A DNA stretch of 64,000 nucleotides from Flavobacteriaceae bacterium MAR_2010_72 (lineage in GTDB: Bacteria; Bacteroidota; Bacteroidia; Flavobacteriales; Flavobacteriaceae). Where the stretch lies: positions 1,736,001 through 1,800,000 of the forward strand of contig QXCW01000002.1 of the NCBI GenBank assembly GCA_003550275.1, given 5' to 3'. Every line of letters starts with the position of its first letter. The stretch's first letter is position 1. The notes under the pieces are model-generated. The model was given only the letters and a program-made list of their open reading frames with translations, made no database searches and was not told the origin of the DNA. A program made the position numbers and the translations under genes. Shown piece by piece: positions 53,536 to 62,315 of this stretch.

Positions 53536-54903
53536 TTAGTTGTTTGTTGTTGGATTAGCAATCAATTGCGATAAGGTTCCGCTTGATTTTAATAAGGTTA
53601 CTTCGGCTACTTTAGATTGCAGTAAAGCGTTTAAGTAATTTGATTGTGCTTGACGTAAGGCAAATTCTGAATCTAACAATTCGGTTAAATTAGCAACACC
53701 TTCATTGTATGAGGTTTTTATACCATCATAATTTTCTTGTGCCAATTCCATGTTTGTCTTTTGGCTTTCTATTTGAGAATTACTTAGCAATAGTTGTTCT
53801 TTTGCATCACCAAAATCTCTCTGAATATTCAACTTTAAAGTCTCCTTATCAAGTTCTAATTGGGCAGTAGCAAATTCTTTTTGCTTTAATCGGTTACGAC
53901 GTTGAAAACCATCAAATATTGGAATGCTAGCCGAAAGCCCCCAAGTACCGCTCCATTGACCTTGATATACATTAGGATTAAAATCAACAAACTCATTTGC
54001 TTGTCCTAAATAATTGTATCCAAAGCTTGCGTTCAAGGTTGGCAAGTATTCGGCTTTAATTAATTTTTGGTCAATAATAGAAAGCTCTAAAGACTTATCT
54101 AATTGTTGATATTCTATGTTAGCATCTAATAATAATTCGGTTCCTAAAGTATAGGCTGCGCGATCTTCTAATTTTTCAACTAAAACGACATCCGTTGTCA
54201 TTGGGATTTGAAGCAATACTTTAAAAAGTCTCATTTGTTGGTTTCTACCAAATTGAGCATCTTCTATCTGGGTTTTTAAATTAGAACGGTTTACCATTAA
54301 TTGATTTAAGTCTAATTTTTTGATGATCCCTTCTTTTAGTTTTGCTTCTGAAATTTTAACGAGGTTATCTGTACGGTCAAAATTCTGTTGTAATAAATCA
54401 ACCTGCTTTTCAAAAACCTGCACTTGTACGTAGGTTTGAATAATGTTTACAATCAAATCTTGTGTCGTTACTAAGGTTTGTAAGGCTCTTAATTCAGATA
54501 ATGCAGCAGTAGATTTAATAGAACTGAACAGTTGAAAATTTAATAATTGTTGTTGCACACTTACGCCAGCAGTATATTGATAGCGATTTCCAAACGCAAC
54601 ACCAATGGTTGTTCCCGGTTCACCGCCAAATACTTCGGCTGGTAATTGTTGTTCTTGTAATGAGAAATTATCAGTAAACCCTGCCTTACCACTAATTTGA
54701 GGTAATGCACGCCCTTTTACTTCGGCAATTTGTGCTTGTATAATTTCTTGATCAATCCTTACGCTTTCAAGATTGTTATTATTTTCAACAGCATATGTAA
54801 TTGTTTCTTCAAGGGTATTGAAGGTGATAGTTTCTTGTGAAGAAACCTTGACGGATACTAACATAATTGTAAGTGCTAATGTCCATTTAACCAATGTATT
54901 CAT
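53536..54903 (-). CDS. TolC family outer membrane efflux protein
   Basis: The product has 455 residues with a signal peptide (LVKWTLALTIMLVSVKVSSQ). Two OEP repeats with long helices (LQTLVTTQDLIVNIIQTYVQ and the matching LLDSEFALRQAQSNYLNALL) form the trimeric channel. It is the first structural gene after the GbsR-type regulator, with 71 bp between them. Confidence 0.95.
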   Translation of the reverse strand: MNTLVKWTLALTIMLVSVKVSSQETITFNTLEETITYAVENNNNLESVRIDQEIIQAQIAEVKGRALPQISGKAGFTDNFSLQEQQLPAEVFGGEPGTTIGVAFGNRYQYTAGVSVQQQLLNFQLFSSIKSTAALSELRALQTLVTTQDLIVNIIQTYVQVQVFEKQVDLLQQNFDRTDNLVKISEAKLKEGIIKKLDLNQLMVNRSNLKTQIEDAQFGRNQQMRLFKVLLQIPMTTDVVLVEKLEDRAAYTLGTELLLDANIEYQQLDKSLELSIIDQKLIKAEYLPTLNASFGYNYLGQANEFVDFNPNVYQGQWSGTWGLSASIPIFDGFQRRNRLKQKEFATAQLELDKETLKLNIQRDFGDAKEQLLLSNSQIESQKTNMELAQENYDGIKTSYNEGVANLTELLDSEFALRQAQSNYLNALLQSKVAEVTLLKSSGTLSQLIANPTTNN

Positions 54904-54974
54904 TTCTTTTAGTTTATTTAATATTAGTTAGCTCAGAATTAAAAGAACCAATTAATTTAAAAAAATAGTCAATG

Positions 54975-55433
54975 CTATTTTTTCCAGTTTTTAATTATTT
55001 TGATACTTTCTTTTTGGTAATAATCAATAAAATCAGTTAATTCTTTTAATTGTGCATTAAACTCTATACTGTCTTTCGTTCTATTTTTTAAAATGTTTTT
55101 AAGAAGTTCATTGTAGCCAGTAAGACCATTCATACTATCCATAAAGGCATCTTGCCATTGTCCCATTTTAGAGTAAAAATAACGCTTACGATCTCCAGGT
55201 TTAGTTTTATAACCAATACGTTTCAACATTAATAAATTGTTGATGGCGTTACTTGTAGCACTTTTACTTAACTCTAAAGCTTCACGAATATCATCAAAAG
55301 TTAATTCAACCGTATCTGCAATTGTTAGCAATGCATTTACTCTAGCTGAAGCAGGAGAGAGTCCCATGCTTTCTTGAACAACACCAAAACTCTCAATGAG
55401 ATCTCTTTGTTTATCTGTTAATTTTTTTTCCAT
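54975..55433 (-). CDS. GbsR/MarR-type transcriptional regulator of the efflux operon
   Basis: The product has 152 residues. GVVQESMGLSPASARVNALL is the GbsR-type start, followed by a winged helix-turn-helix (DDIREALELSKSATSNAINN, wing YKTKPGDRKRYFYSKM) and a C-terminal dimer helix. It heads the efflux operon, so it likely represses it and itself. A 12-bp inverted repeat overlaps its promoter. A ligand exported by the pump is the probable inducer. Confidence 0.92.
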   Translation of the reverse strand: MEKKLTDKQRDLIESFGVVQESMGLSPASARVNALLTIADTVELTFDDIREALELSKSATSNAINNLLMLKRIGYKTKPGDRKRYFYSKMGQWQDAFMDSMNGLTGYNELLKNILKNRTKDSIEFNAQLKELTDFIDYYQKESIKIIKNWKK

Positions 55434-55441
55434 ATCGAGTA

Positions 55442-55471
55442 CAAATGTAAATAGTTTTTTTAGTTCTGCAA
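55442..55471 (-). promoter_or_regulatory. Promoter of the efflux operon, nearly leaderless
   Basis: On the minus strand, TTG (55471-55469), 19 nt, TACATTTG (55449-55442). The predicted start falls within about five bases of the ATG at 55433. Confidence 0.65.
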
Positions 55472-55487
55472 TAAGAGAACTAAAAAA
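55456..55487. promoter_or_regulatory. Inverted repeat operator upstream of the GbsR-type gene
   Basis: TTTTTTAGTTCT and AGAACTAAAAAA are perfect 12-bp arms with an 8-nt spacer. They cover the -33 element, as expected for autorepression. Confidence 0.65.
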
Positions 55488-56411
55488 TTAAGATAATTTT
55501 AACATTTAAAAATTATTGAAACAGGAGTTGATTATATCTTAATTGAAGCTTAAAGTAGAATCGACCTCATAAAATTTTGGTAAAACAATAGGAGAGTGGA
55601 GTGTCCATATTTTAGGGATCTAGTAATACAGTTTCTTAATAGTTTAAATTATGCAAGGGATTTCAAAACAATCTTAATGAGTTCCAATGTTTCCTAAAAT
55701 ATAGCATAACGAGCCGTAATTGTTTCCAAAAGTTTATGCAGTCTAGATTTTTTTGTTTCTTTTTTTATCAAGAAAAAAAGATAAGAAAGAAAACTTAAGA
55801 AGTTCAAAGGTTTAATTTCTATTTTACATAATATTAGTAGTTACAATTAAAAAAGATTAAATAATAACGAGAATAGAATAAGTGCTTAGAATTTTATTTT
55901 TACTCACATATTTAATTATTTGCAGAAACTTCAAATGTGTTCGTGAATCTCCTAAAAAGTCGATTTCATAAAATTTAAGCTCTTATGGCAATCCATGAGA
56001 ATCGCGTAGAAAAAAATATTACCTACAAATACTCAATTAAGAGAATTTTGATAAGAATCTAAAAGCTAGCTTTTTTTTGGCGCTGGCAAAGCGGTTGGAA
56101 ATTGTGTTTAAAAATAAATGCCATATAAGGCATTTAAATTTTTAAAAAGCAATCGAGCGCATTGGCATGCGGCTATTTTACATAACGGCTAATTATAGAT
56201 ACAAATGTTTTAAAAAACGCTGCGAAGCAAACCGCTTATTAGTTTAATAACCCAAGTTCAAATTATTCTAATGGAATACAATGCTTCTGGGATATTTTAC
56301 ATAATACTACATTATAGCTATCAAATGGAAACAATGGCTTAAACAACATAATGAACATTTGTACTATAATTTATATTATGTAAAATAGAAATAATAAAGA
56401 ACCCTTCTATT
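55488..56411. other. Gene-free region with triplicated repeat
   Basis: About 920 bp without a gene. It contains an ATTTTACATAA...TTATAG...CAAATG element three times: direct at 56175-56207 and 56294-56327, inverted at 56356-56386. A TTTTTTTGGCGCTGGCAAAG block at 56069 is shared in decayed form with the region near 46760. Probably remnants of a mobile miniature element. Confidence 0.55.
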
Positions 56412-57011
56412 CTATTGTAATTTCACTCTCGGATACCGTGCCATTTTAATCTTACTATAGTTGGACGCATCCAAACCAAAATGATTAGCCATATACTTTT
56501 GAGGTACCTTCTGCTTATACAACTTCTGATTCTGAATGATAGAATTATATTTGGCAACAGACGAAAAACTTTTAACGATAATTAAATGCTCTATATAAGT
56601 CTCAATGGTTTTGGTAAGTCGGTTTCTAATAAACAGCTCAATCCCCGCGTGCTTTTCCATTAACCTATTTAAATCAGCATACGAACAGCGCAATAATTTA
56701 GAGTTGGTTAATGCTTGAAAGCTGTTGCGCGCAGGTATACGAAGTAAAAACGAGGTGAGATTACCACCAAAGCAGCCTTCATAAGTTAGTTCTATCGTAG
56801 TTTCTTTGCCCGCTTCATCAATATGTACGAGTCGCTGTAGTCCCTGTATATTAAAATAGTAATAGTTTTCTATAGTATCGGGTTTGGAAATCATTTCTTT
56901 ATTTCTAACACCAATTATATACCATATCGACGCGAAATCCTCCCACGCTTCAGGGGACATTTTGTATAAGGCATCAACCGCTAATTTTAATTGAAGGAGC
57001 ACGTTTTTCAA
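56412..57011 (-). CDS. Crp/Fnr-family transcriptional regulator
   Basis: The product has 199 residues. The N-terminal beta-roll carries QGLQRLVHIDEAGKETTIEL and YEGCFGGNLTSFLLR. The C-terminal helix-turn-helix is PQKYMANHFGLDASNYSKIK. No iron-sulfur Cys cluster is present, so it is not a classical FNR. It is divergent from a cytochrome c gene, and an FNR-like palindrome lies at the activation position of that gene's promoter. Confidence 0.88.
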   Translation of the reverse strand: MKNVLLQLKLAVDALYKMSPEAWEDFASIWYIIGVRNKEMISKPDTIENYYYFNIQGLQRLVHIDEAGKETTIELTYEGCFGGNLTSFLLRIPARNSFQALTNSKLLRCSYADLNRLMEKHAGIELFIRNRLTKTIETYIEHLIIVKSFSSVAKYNSIIQNQKLYKQKVPQKYMANHFGLDASNYSKIKMARYPRVKLQ

Positions 57012-57079
57012 TGCAAAAGAGATTAGTTAGACCACTTTTAGAAACCTTTAATTAAAAGTAATTATATTTTTTAATATTT

Positions 57080-57095
57080 CTTGGTAAATACCAAG
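57080..57095. promoter_or_regulatory. FNR-like palindrome between regulator and cytochrome c gene
   Basis: CTTGGTAAATACCAAG is a perfect palindrome of the TTGGT-N4-ACCAA type, the same geometry as FNR boxes (TTGAT-N4-ATCAA). Its centre is about 43 bp before the predicted transcription start. Confidence 0.65.
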
Positions 57096-57116
57096 AAAAA
57101 AAATTGCCGTACAATT

Positions 57117-57124
57117 TAATTTTG
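57117..57124 (+). promoter_or_regulatory. -7 element of the cytochrome c promoter
   Basis: TAATTTTG matches TAnnTTTG. There is no TTG at the -33 position, which fits a promoter that needs an activator. Confidence 0.55.
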
Positions 57125-57147
57125 TTGAAGAAATTAAACATACATCA

Positions 57148-57732
57148 ATGAAAAAACTAATTCCAACACTTATGCTTGTAGGTATTGTGCTACTAGCATG
57201 TAATTCAAAAAAAGAAAAAACAGTTGCTTCCACATCAGAATCTATTGAGGTTATGAATGCAGAAGCTATGATTAAGCGAGGAGAATACCTTGTTAATAGT
57301 ATTGGCTGTGCAGACTGTCATTCGCCAAAAATTATGGGGCCTAATGGACCTATGGACGATCCTGACAGATTTCTATCAGGCGCACCTCACGATCTAAAAT
57401 TGCCTGCCTATGACCCAAAAATAATAAACGACTTTGTGTTGTTTGATTATTCACTTAATGCTGCGGTTGGCCCTTGGGGCACCTCTTTTTCGGCCAACTT
57501 AACGCCAGACGATACTGGCATTGGTACATGGACTGAAAAGCAGTTTATTACCGCTATTAAAAAAGGGAAATATAAAGGTTTAGAGGGCAGTCGAGATTTA
57601 TTGCCTCCTATGCCCTGGCATTATTATTCTAACTTAACAGGTGAAGATTTAAAATCTATTTTCGCCTATTTAAAAACCATTAGGCCTATTGAGAATATTG
57701 TACCGTCGCCAATACCGCCAGCGGCACCATAA
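57148..57732 (+). CDS. Lipoprotein cytochrome c
   Basis: The product has 194 residues with a lipoprotein signal (LMLVGIVLLACNSKKEK). One heme motif CADCH (residues 53-57) and an axial Met in LPPMPWHYY-type context, followed by LTGEDLKSIFAYLKTIRPI, give a class I monoheme cytochrome domain. The large insert between them is typical of flavobacterial cytochromes near dehydrogenases. It is anchored in the periplasm; redox partner unknown. Probably activated by the divergent Crp/Fnr-type protein. Confidence 0.92.
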   Translation: MKKLIPTLMLVGIVLLACNSKKEKTVASTSESIEVMNAEAMIKRGEYLVNSIGCADCHSPKIMGPNGPMDDPDRFLSGAPHDLKLPAYDPKIINDFVLFDYSLNAAVGPWGTSFSANLTPDDTGIGTWTEKQFITAIKKGKYKGLEGSRDLLPPMPWHYYSNLTGEDLKSIFAYLKTIRPIENIVPSPIPPAAP

Positions 57733-57753
57733 TTAGTAAACAAGTGTTCAAAA

Positions 57754-57786
57754 AAAAAGACGCCATATGAATCATGGCGTCTTTTT
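57754..57786. terminator. Bidirectional terminator
   Basis: Stem AAAAAGACGCCAT/ATGGCGTCTTTTT, perfect 13 bp, between convergent genes. Confidence 0.9.
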
Positions 57787-57828
57787 AGGTTTAATACAAA
57801 TTTTGTTAAGTATCTTGCTTACGATGAT

Positions 57829-58410
57829 CTATTCAGCTTTCAAAGTTTCAACGGTGCCAATATAGGCCATCCCACTTCGTGTCGTACTCAATACCCTAAC
57901 ATCACTCTTTAAGCCCGCGAACAAATTAATATACACATTGTAGCTTTCATGGTTGCGATATTGGTCCTTAATACTAAATGAGATCTGTGCCTTTAGCTTT
58001 TCGTCGTCAAAAATAACCATATAATTGTTGGGTATTCCTTTAAATTCAATTCCTAAACGCGTGTCATTTGCGTAATTACTTCCAGTGCGCTGTTCGCCGT
58101 AGAATGGTAAAAATGCGAATACGCTATCGCCTTCTACTCGCAGATAATTATAATTTCCAGTAATATCAATATTGCCCGCACTATTACCAGCACCTAAAAA
58201 ATTAGCGTTTTGTAAGCGGGTCAAACCCAGTGTTGCTGCAGGTAAGGCGCGTCTAGAGTCGATAGTAAAGCGTTGAGAGTTCACCAATTGCTGAAGGTCT
58301 TGATAAGCTTTTAGGTTTTCGGGATATTTATGGGTATTACTACTGGCACAACCCACAATTAGCACCAGCACTACTAAACTCATAAAGGGTTTTAATGTTT
58401 TCATATCCAT
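57829..58410 (-). CDS. DUF4251 family lipoprotein
   Basis: The product has 193 residues (191 if the second Met is used). Lipoprotein signal PFMSLVVLVLIVGCASS. The DUF4251 domain is recognisable by VNSQRFTIDSRRALP, NYNYLRVEGDSVFAFLPFYG and IEFKGIPNNYMVI. Widespread in Bacteroidota, function unknown. Divergent from the OmpA gene. Confidence 0.85.
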   Translation of the reverse strand: MDMKTLKPFMSLVVLVLIVGCASSNTHKYPENLKAYQDLQQLVNSQRFTIDSRRALPAATLGLTRLQNANFLGAGNSAGNIDITGNYNYLRVEGDSVFAFLPFYGEQRTGSNYANDTRLGIEFKGIPNNYMVIFDDEKLKAQISFSIKDQYRNHESYNVYINLFAGLKSDVRVLSTTRSGMAYIGTVETLKAE

Positions 58411-58590
58411 TAAATTTACAACATTTGTCGCAATTGTAATGCCAACTTACACTTAAAAATGTCTTAAATGCTCTGACTTTCAAAAGACTTTTGGCCTATC
58501 GCCCAATGTTAAATAAAAATCGACAAACGGTAATCCATATCCAGATTTCATCCGTAAATACAGTAAACAACTATTTAATTAAACGTAATT

Positions 58591-59445
58591 ATGAAAAAAA
58601 TTTCAATTGTACTATTATCCGCCGTCTTTCTAACTGCCTGTGTTTCAAAAAAGAAGTATGTTGCATTAGAGCAGGAAAACGGACAAATTAAAAGCGAACT
58701 CACCAAAACCCGAGTTGAAAAAGAAGAATTAGAAGCGAAGTTCGATAGAATTCAGGCCCGTGTGGATGAATATAACACTAAAATCAACTCCCTATCCCAA
58801 GATAATGTTGCCTTACAAATGGAAAACGATGTAAAATTCGAAACCGTTGGTGATGCCGCCGTAATTTCTAATGCTACAAAGAAAAAAATGCGTGAGACGT
58901 TAAAGAACGTCGATCAAAATAAATTGGCTCAAGCCACTACCCTTAAGGATTCCATGAATCTTGCGGTATCGTATAACCTACAAAAATCTTTGGACAACAG
59001 TACCCTAAACGAAGATGAGGACATTGCTATTGACATTGATGAAACGGTGGTGATGATCTCCATTTCAGATAAAATGTTATTTAACACGGCGAGTTATAGA
59101 ATTAGTAATAAAGCCAATGATATTCTTCAAAAGTTGGCTGATGTGATCAATTCAGAACCAAGTATCGAAGTGATGGTTGAAGGTCATACCGATCCTAGAA
59201 CCATTAACACCGAGAAAATTGCCGATAACTGGGATTTGAGTGTACTACGTGCCACTTCTGTAGTTAGAAAATTACAAAAGGATTATGGCGTAGCTCCTGA
59301 AAAATTGATTGCTTCAGGACGCAGTAGCTTTCAGCCCATTGCAGAGAATGACTCTAAAGAAGGGCGCTCGAAAAACAGAAGAACTCGAATCGTGATTCTT
59401 CCTAATATCAATAAGTTTTTTGCCCTAATGGCCTCAAATGAATAA
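58591..59445 (+). CDS. OmpA-family lipoprotein with coiled coil
   Basis: The product has 284 residues with a lipoprotein signal (VLLSAVFLTACVSKKKY). A coiled coil covers about 25-75 (EQENGQIKSELTKTRVEKEE). The OmpA_C peptidoglycan-binding domain covers about 150-275, with EVMVEGHTDPRT, NWDLSVLRATSVVR and GRSKNRRTRIVI carrying the diaminopimelate-binding Asp and Arg. It ties the outer membrane to the cell wall. A strong terminator follows. Confidence 0.93.
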   Translation: MKKISIVLLSAVFLTACVSKKKYVALEQENGQIKSELTKTRVEKEELEAKFDRIQARVDEYNTKINSLSQDNVALQMENDVKFETVGDAAVISNATKKKMRETLKNVDQNKLAQATTLKDSMNLAVSYNLQKSLDNSTLNEDEDIAIDIDETVVMISISDKMLFNTASYRISNKANDILQKLADVINSEPSIEVMVEGHTDPRTINTEKIADNWDLSVLRATSVVRKLQKDYGVAPEKLIASGRSSFQPIAENDSKEGRSKNRRTRIVILPNINKFFALMASNE

Positions 59446-59483
59446 GTAATTAACGTAAATACCATGTTAGTTAGTCCGAAGAG

Positions 59484-59508
59484 GGCTGCTCCTAGAGCAG
59501 CCTTTTTT
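59484..59508 (+). terminator. Rho-independent terminator after OmpA gene
   Basis: GGCTGCTC/GAGCAGCC stem, 3-nt loop, six T residues. Confidence 0.9.
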
Positions 59509-59598
59509 AATGCCCTATATTGGCATATGTCCTAAAAATTGCATAAAATGTTTAGTCAATTGGGTTTGATACGGTATTTTTGCAGCAAATTATAAGCT

Positions 59599-59886
59599 AT
59601 GTTTTCATTATTGAATGTATTTAGATTAGTCGCCTTTTTAGAGGGTTTATCCTATATATTACTATTGGGTCTGGCTGTACCTATTAAATATATGGCTAAC
59701 GATCCCCAATATGTCAAATTATTAGGGATGCCTCACGGGGTATTGTTCATTGCCTATATTGCCTTGGCATTCACCCTTAAACCTGAACAATCCTGGTCTA
59801 AACCCACTTTTTATAAAATTCTTATCGCCTCACTTATTCCCTTTGGGACGGTTTATATAGATAGACAGTATTTAAAACAAGCCTAA
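59599..59886 (+). CDS. DUF3817 family membrane protein
   Basis: The product has 95 residues with three membrane segments: FRLVAFLEGLSYILLLGLAV, LPHG-type turn GMPHGVLFIAYIALAF and ILIASLIPFGTVYIDRQYL. This is the DUF3817 pattern, a small integral membrane family of unknown function. It is followed after 4 nt by an MscS gene, so they are cotranscribed. Confidence 0.88.
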   Translation: MFSLLNVFRLVAFLEGLSYILLLGLAVPIKYMANDPQYVKLLGMPHGVLFIAYIALAFTLKPEQSWSKPTFYKILIASLIPFGTVYIDRQYLKQA

Positions 59887-59890
59887 CATT

Positions 59891-61144
59891 ATGAATGAAG
59901 AGATTCACTATTTTTTCTACGATAAGTTACTAGCGTCTGGCCTTACGGAAGTCAGCTCAAAATACCTGAATATGTTGATATTATTGGTGATATTGACCCT
60001 TATTATCTTTATCAGTGATTTTATCACACGCAAAATACTAGTGAAGGCTTTTAATAGTTTTTCTGAAAAATCCAAAACCACCTTTGACGATTTTTTGGTA
60101 AGTCATAAAGCGCCTAGGAATATTGCGCATTTGGTACCCCTATTCATCACCATACAGTTGTTCCCTATTGTGTTTAAGGATTTCCCGGAGTTCGAAGGCT
60201 ATATTGTCATGGCCTTGAAGCTTTATGGTATTGTGTTGACCATATGGATCATTAGAAGTATTTTAAAAACCTTTGAGTCCTATTTTAAGACTTTACCCAG
60301 TTTAAGGGATAAACCTATTGATAGTTATATCCAGGTTGTAATGCTCTTTGTTTGGATTGTTGGGGTTGCCTCCTGTTTGGCAGTAGTCATAAACCTTTCT
60401 TTTTTAAAGTTCTTTACCACATTAGGTGCAGCTTCGGCTATTTTACTATTGATATTCAAGGATACTATTTTAGGCTTTGTAGCCAGTATCCAAGTAGCGA
60501 TTAACGATACCGTACGTATAGGTGACTGGATCACGATGGATAAATACGGTGCCGATGGTGATGTAGTCGAGATTAATCTCTCCACCGTACAGGTTCAGAA
60601 TTTTGACATGACCATTACCAATATTCCAACCTATGCCCTTATATCGGATTCGTTCAAAAACTGGCGTGGCATGCAGGCGTCTGGTGGTCGTCGTATCAAG
60701 CGTGCTATTAATTTAAAACCGTCGAGTATTCGGTATTTAACTGATGAACGTGTTGAAGAATTGAAAAAGATCCAGCTGATTACCAAATACCTTACTACAA
60801 AACAGGAAGAACTTAAAAAGATCAATACCCGTAATAAGGCTGATAAATCGCTGTTGATTAATGGTATCAATCTTACAAACATAGGCGTCTTTAGAAAGTA
60901 TATGCAAACCTATATTGAAAACCATTCGGCCATCAATAAGGACATGTTTATCATGGTGCGACAGTTAGAGCCCACACCACAAGGTTTACCTTTGGAGATT
61001 TATGCGTTTAGTAGTGATAAACGCTGGGAAAATTACGAGTATATCATGTCTGACATCTTTGACCATGCTATGGCTGCGGTTTCCTATTTTGATTTAGAAG
61101 TCTTTGAATTTGCGGGTGCACCTGTTGTTTCGAAAGGGAAATAA
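59891..61144 (+). CDS. YbdG/YnaI-type MscS-family channel
   Basis: The product has 417 residues with five membrane segments. The pore region FTTLGAASAILLLIFKDTIL and beta domain (VRIGDWITMDKYGADGDVVE) are of the YbdG type, which also has the long C-terminal domain seen here (MFIMVRQLEPTPQGLPLEIY). It is only distantly like the MscS at 48089. Probably a low-threshold osmotic channel. Confidence 0.92.
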   Translation: MNEEIHYFFYDKLLASGLTEVSSKYLNMLILLVILTLIIFISDFITRKILVKAFNSFSEKSKTTFDDFLVSHKAPRNIAHLVPLFITIQLFPIVFKDFPEFEGYIVMALKLYGIVLTIWIIRSILKTFESYFKTLPSLRDKPIDSYIQVVMLFVWIVGVASCLAVVINLSFLKFFTTLGAASAILLLIFKDTILGFVASIQVAINDTVRIGDWITMDKYGADGDVVEINLSTVQVQNFDMTITNIPTYALISDSFKNWRGMQASGGRRIKRAINLKPSSIRYLTDERVEELKKIQLITKYLTTKQEELKKINTRNKADKSLLINGINLTNIGVFRKYMQTYIENHSAINKDMFIMVRQLEPTPQGLPLEIYAFSSDKRWENYEYIMSDIFDHAMAAVSYFDLEVFEFAGAPVVSKGK

Positions 61145-61164
61145 ACGCTTTGTTCTGTTCTTTA

Positions 61165-61217
61165 TCTCACATTTCGACAAGCTCAATGTGACCTAATTCG
61201 ATAAGCTCAATCTAGTA
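61165..61217. repeat. Dispersed TTCGACAAGCTC repeat, two tandem copies
   Basis: TTCGACAAGCTCAATGTGAC and a decayed TTCGATAAGCTCAATC follow each other after the MscS gene. The same motif in reverse complement is part of the tandem array at 23791-24493. Confidence 0.65.
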
Positions 61218-61232
61218 GTATAGACTTCTTAT

Positions 61233-62291
61233 TTACAGGTTTTTTGCAAGCCAGTCCCCTACTTCACTGGTTTTATAGGCTTTTTGGGTACCAGCTAAAT
61301 CTTCAGTCACAACACCTTCGCTCAACGAACGATCCACAACAGTTCTAATCGCTTTGGCTTCTTCTGTTAATCCAAAGGCATCTTCAAACATCATAGCGGC
61401 CGATAATACCGTTGCCAAAGGATTGGCAATGTCCAAGCCAGTAGCTTGCGGATATGAGCCGTGAATAGGCTCATACAATGAGGTATGCTCCCCTACAGAG
61501 GCTGAAGGCATTAATCCCATAGATCCAGAGATCACGGAAGCTTCATCGGTAAGGATATCCCCAAAAAGATTTTCAGTAATTAACACATCATACGAATTTG
61601 GCCATTGTACCAAACGCATGGCAACCGCATCGACGAACTCGTAGCTCACCTCTACTTCGGGATAGTCCTTGGCCATAGCCTGAACTGTTTCGCGCCAAAG
61701 CCTTGAAGTTTCGAGCACATTAGCTTTATCAACACAACAGAGCTTTTTCGAACGGGTCATTGCCAGTTCAAAGCCCTTTTTAGCCAAACGTTGTACTTCA
61801 GCTCTAGTATACACACAATTATCATAGGCGGTTTCACCGTCATCCAAACGTCCTTTTTCACCGAAATAAATACCACCAGTAAGTTCTCTTAAAAACACGA
61901 GATCCGTACCTTCAATGCGTTCACGCTTTAAAGGCGAATTATCTATCAATGATGGGAATGTAAACGTAGGTCTCACATTGGCAAAAAGACCCAACTTTTT
62001 ACGCATTTTCAATAAGCCCTGTTCTGGCCGTACTTTGGCGCTTGGGTCGTTGTCATATTTGGGATGACCAATAGCTCCGAATAACACAGCATCAGCCTTC
62101 ATACAAATCTCATGGGTTTCATCTGGGTAAGGTTCACCAACGGCATCAATGGCAGCAGCTCCTGTTAATGCAGGATTCCAGCTTATGTCATGCCCGAATT
62201 TGGTAGCTACGGCATCACATACTTTTACAGCTTGTGCAATAACTTCGGGTCCTATACCATCTCCTGCCAATAGTGCTATGTTTAATTTCAT
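61233..62291 (-). CDS. leuB: 3-isopropylmalate dehydrogenase
   Basis: The product has 352 residues, the usual length. It oxidises 3-isopropylmalate with NAD+ in leucine synthesis. Motifs: [26 protein letters not shown], the catalytic Lys/Tyr region ([14 protein letters not shown]), metal-binding Asp residues in [15 protein letters not shown], and the NAD site [19 protein letters not shown]. Last gene of the leucine operon, 24 bp after the synthase gene. Confidence 0.97.
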   Translation of the reverse strand: MKLNIALLAGDGIGPEVIAQAVKVCDAVATKFGHDISWNPALTGAAAIDAVGEPYPDETHEICMKADAVLFGAIGHPKYDNDPSAKVRPEQGLLKMRKKLGLFANVRPTFTFPSLIDNSPLKRERIEGTDLVFLRELTGGIYFGEKGRLDDGETAYDNCVYTRAEVQRLAKKGFELAMTRSKKLCCVDKANVLETSRLWRETVQAMAKDYPEVEVSYEFVDAVAMRLVQWPNSYDVLITENLFGDILTDEASVISGSMGLMPSASVGEHTSLYEPIHGSYPQATGLDIANPLATVLSAAMMFEDAFGLTEEAKAIRTVVDRSLSEGVVTEDLAGTQKAYKTSEVGDWLAKNL

Positions 62292-62315
62292 GAGTGTTGT
62301 TTTTGTTGAATCTAA

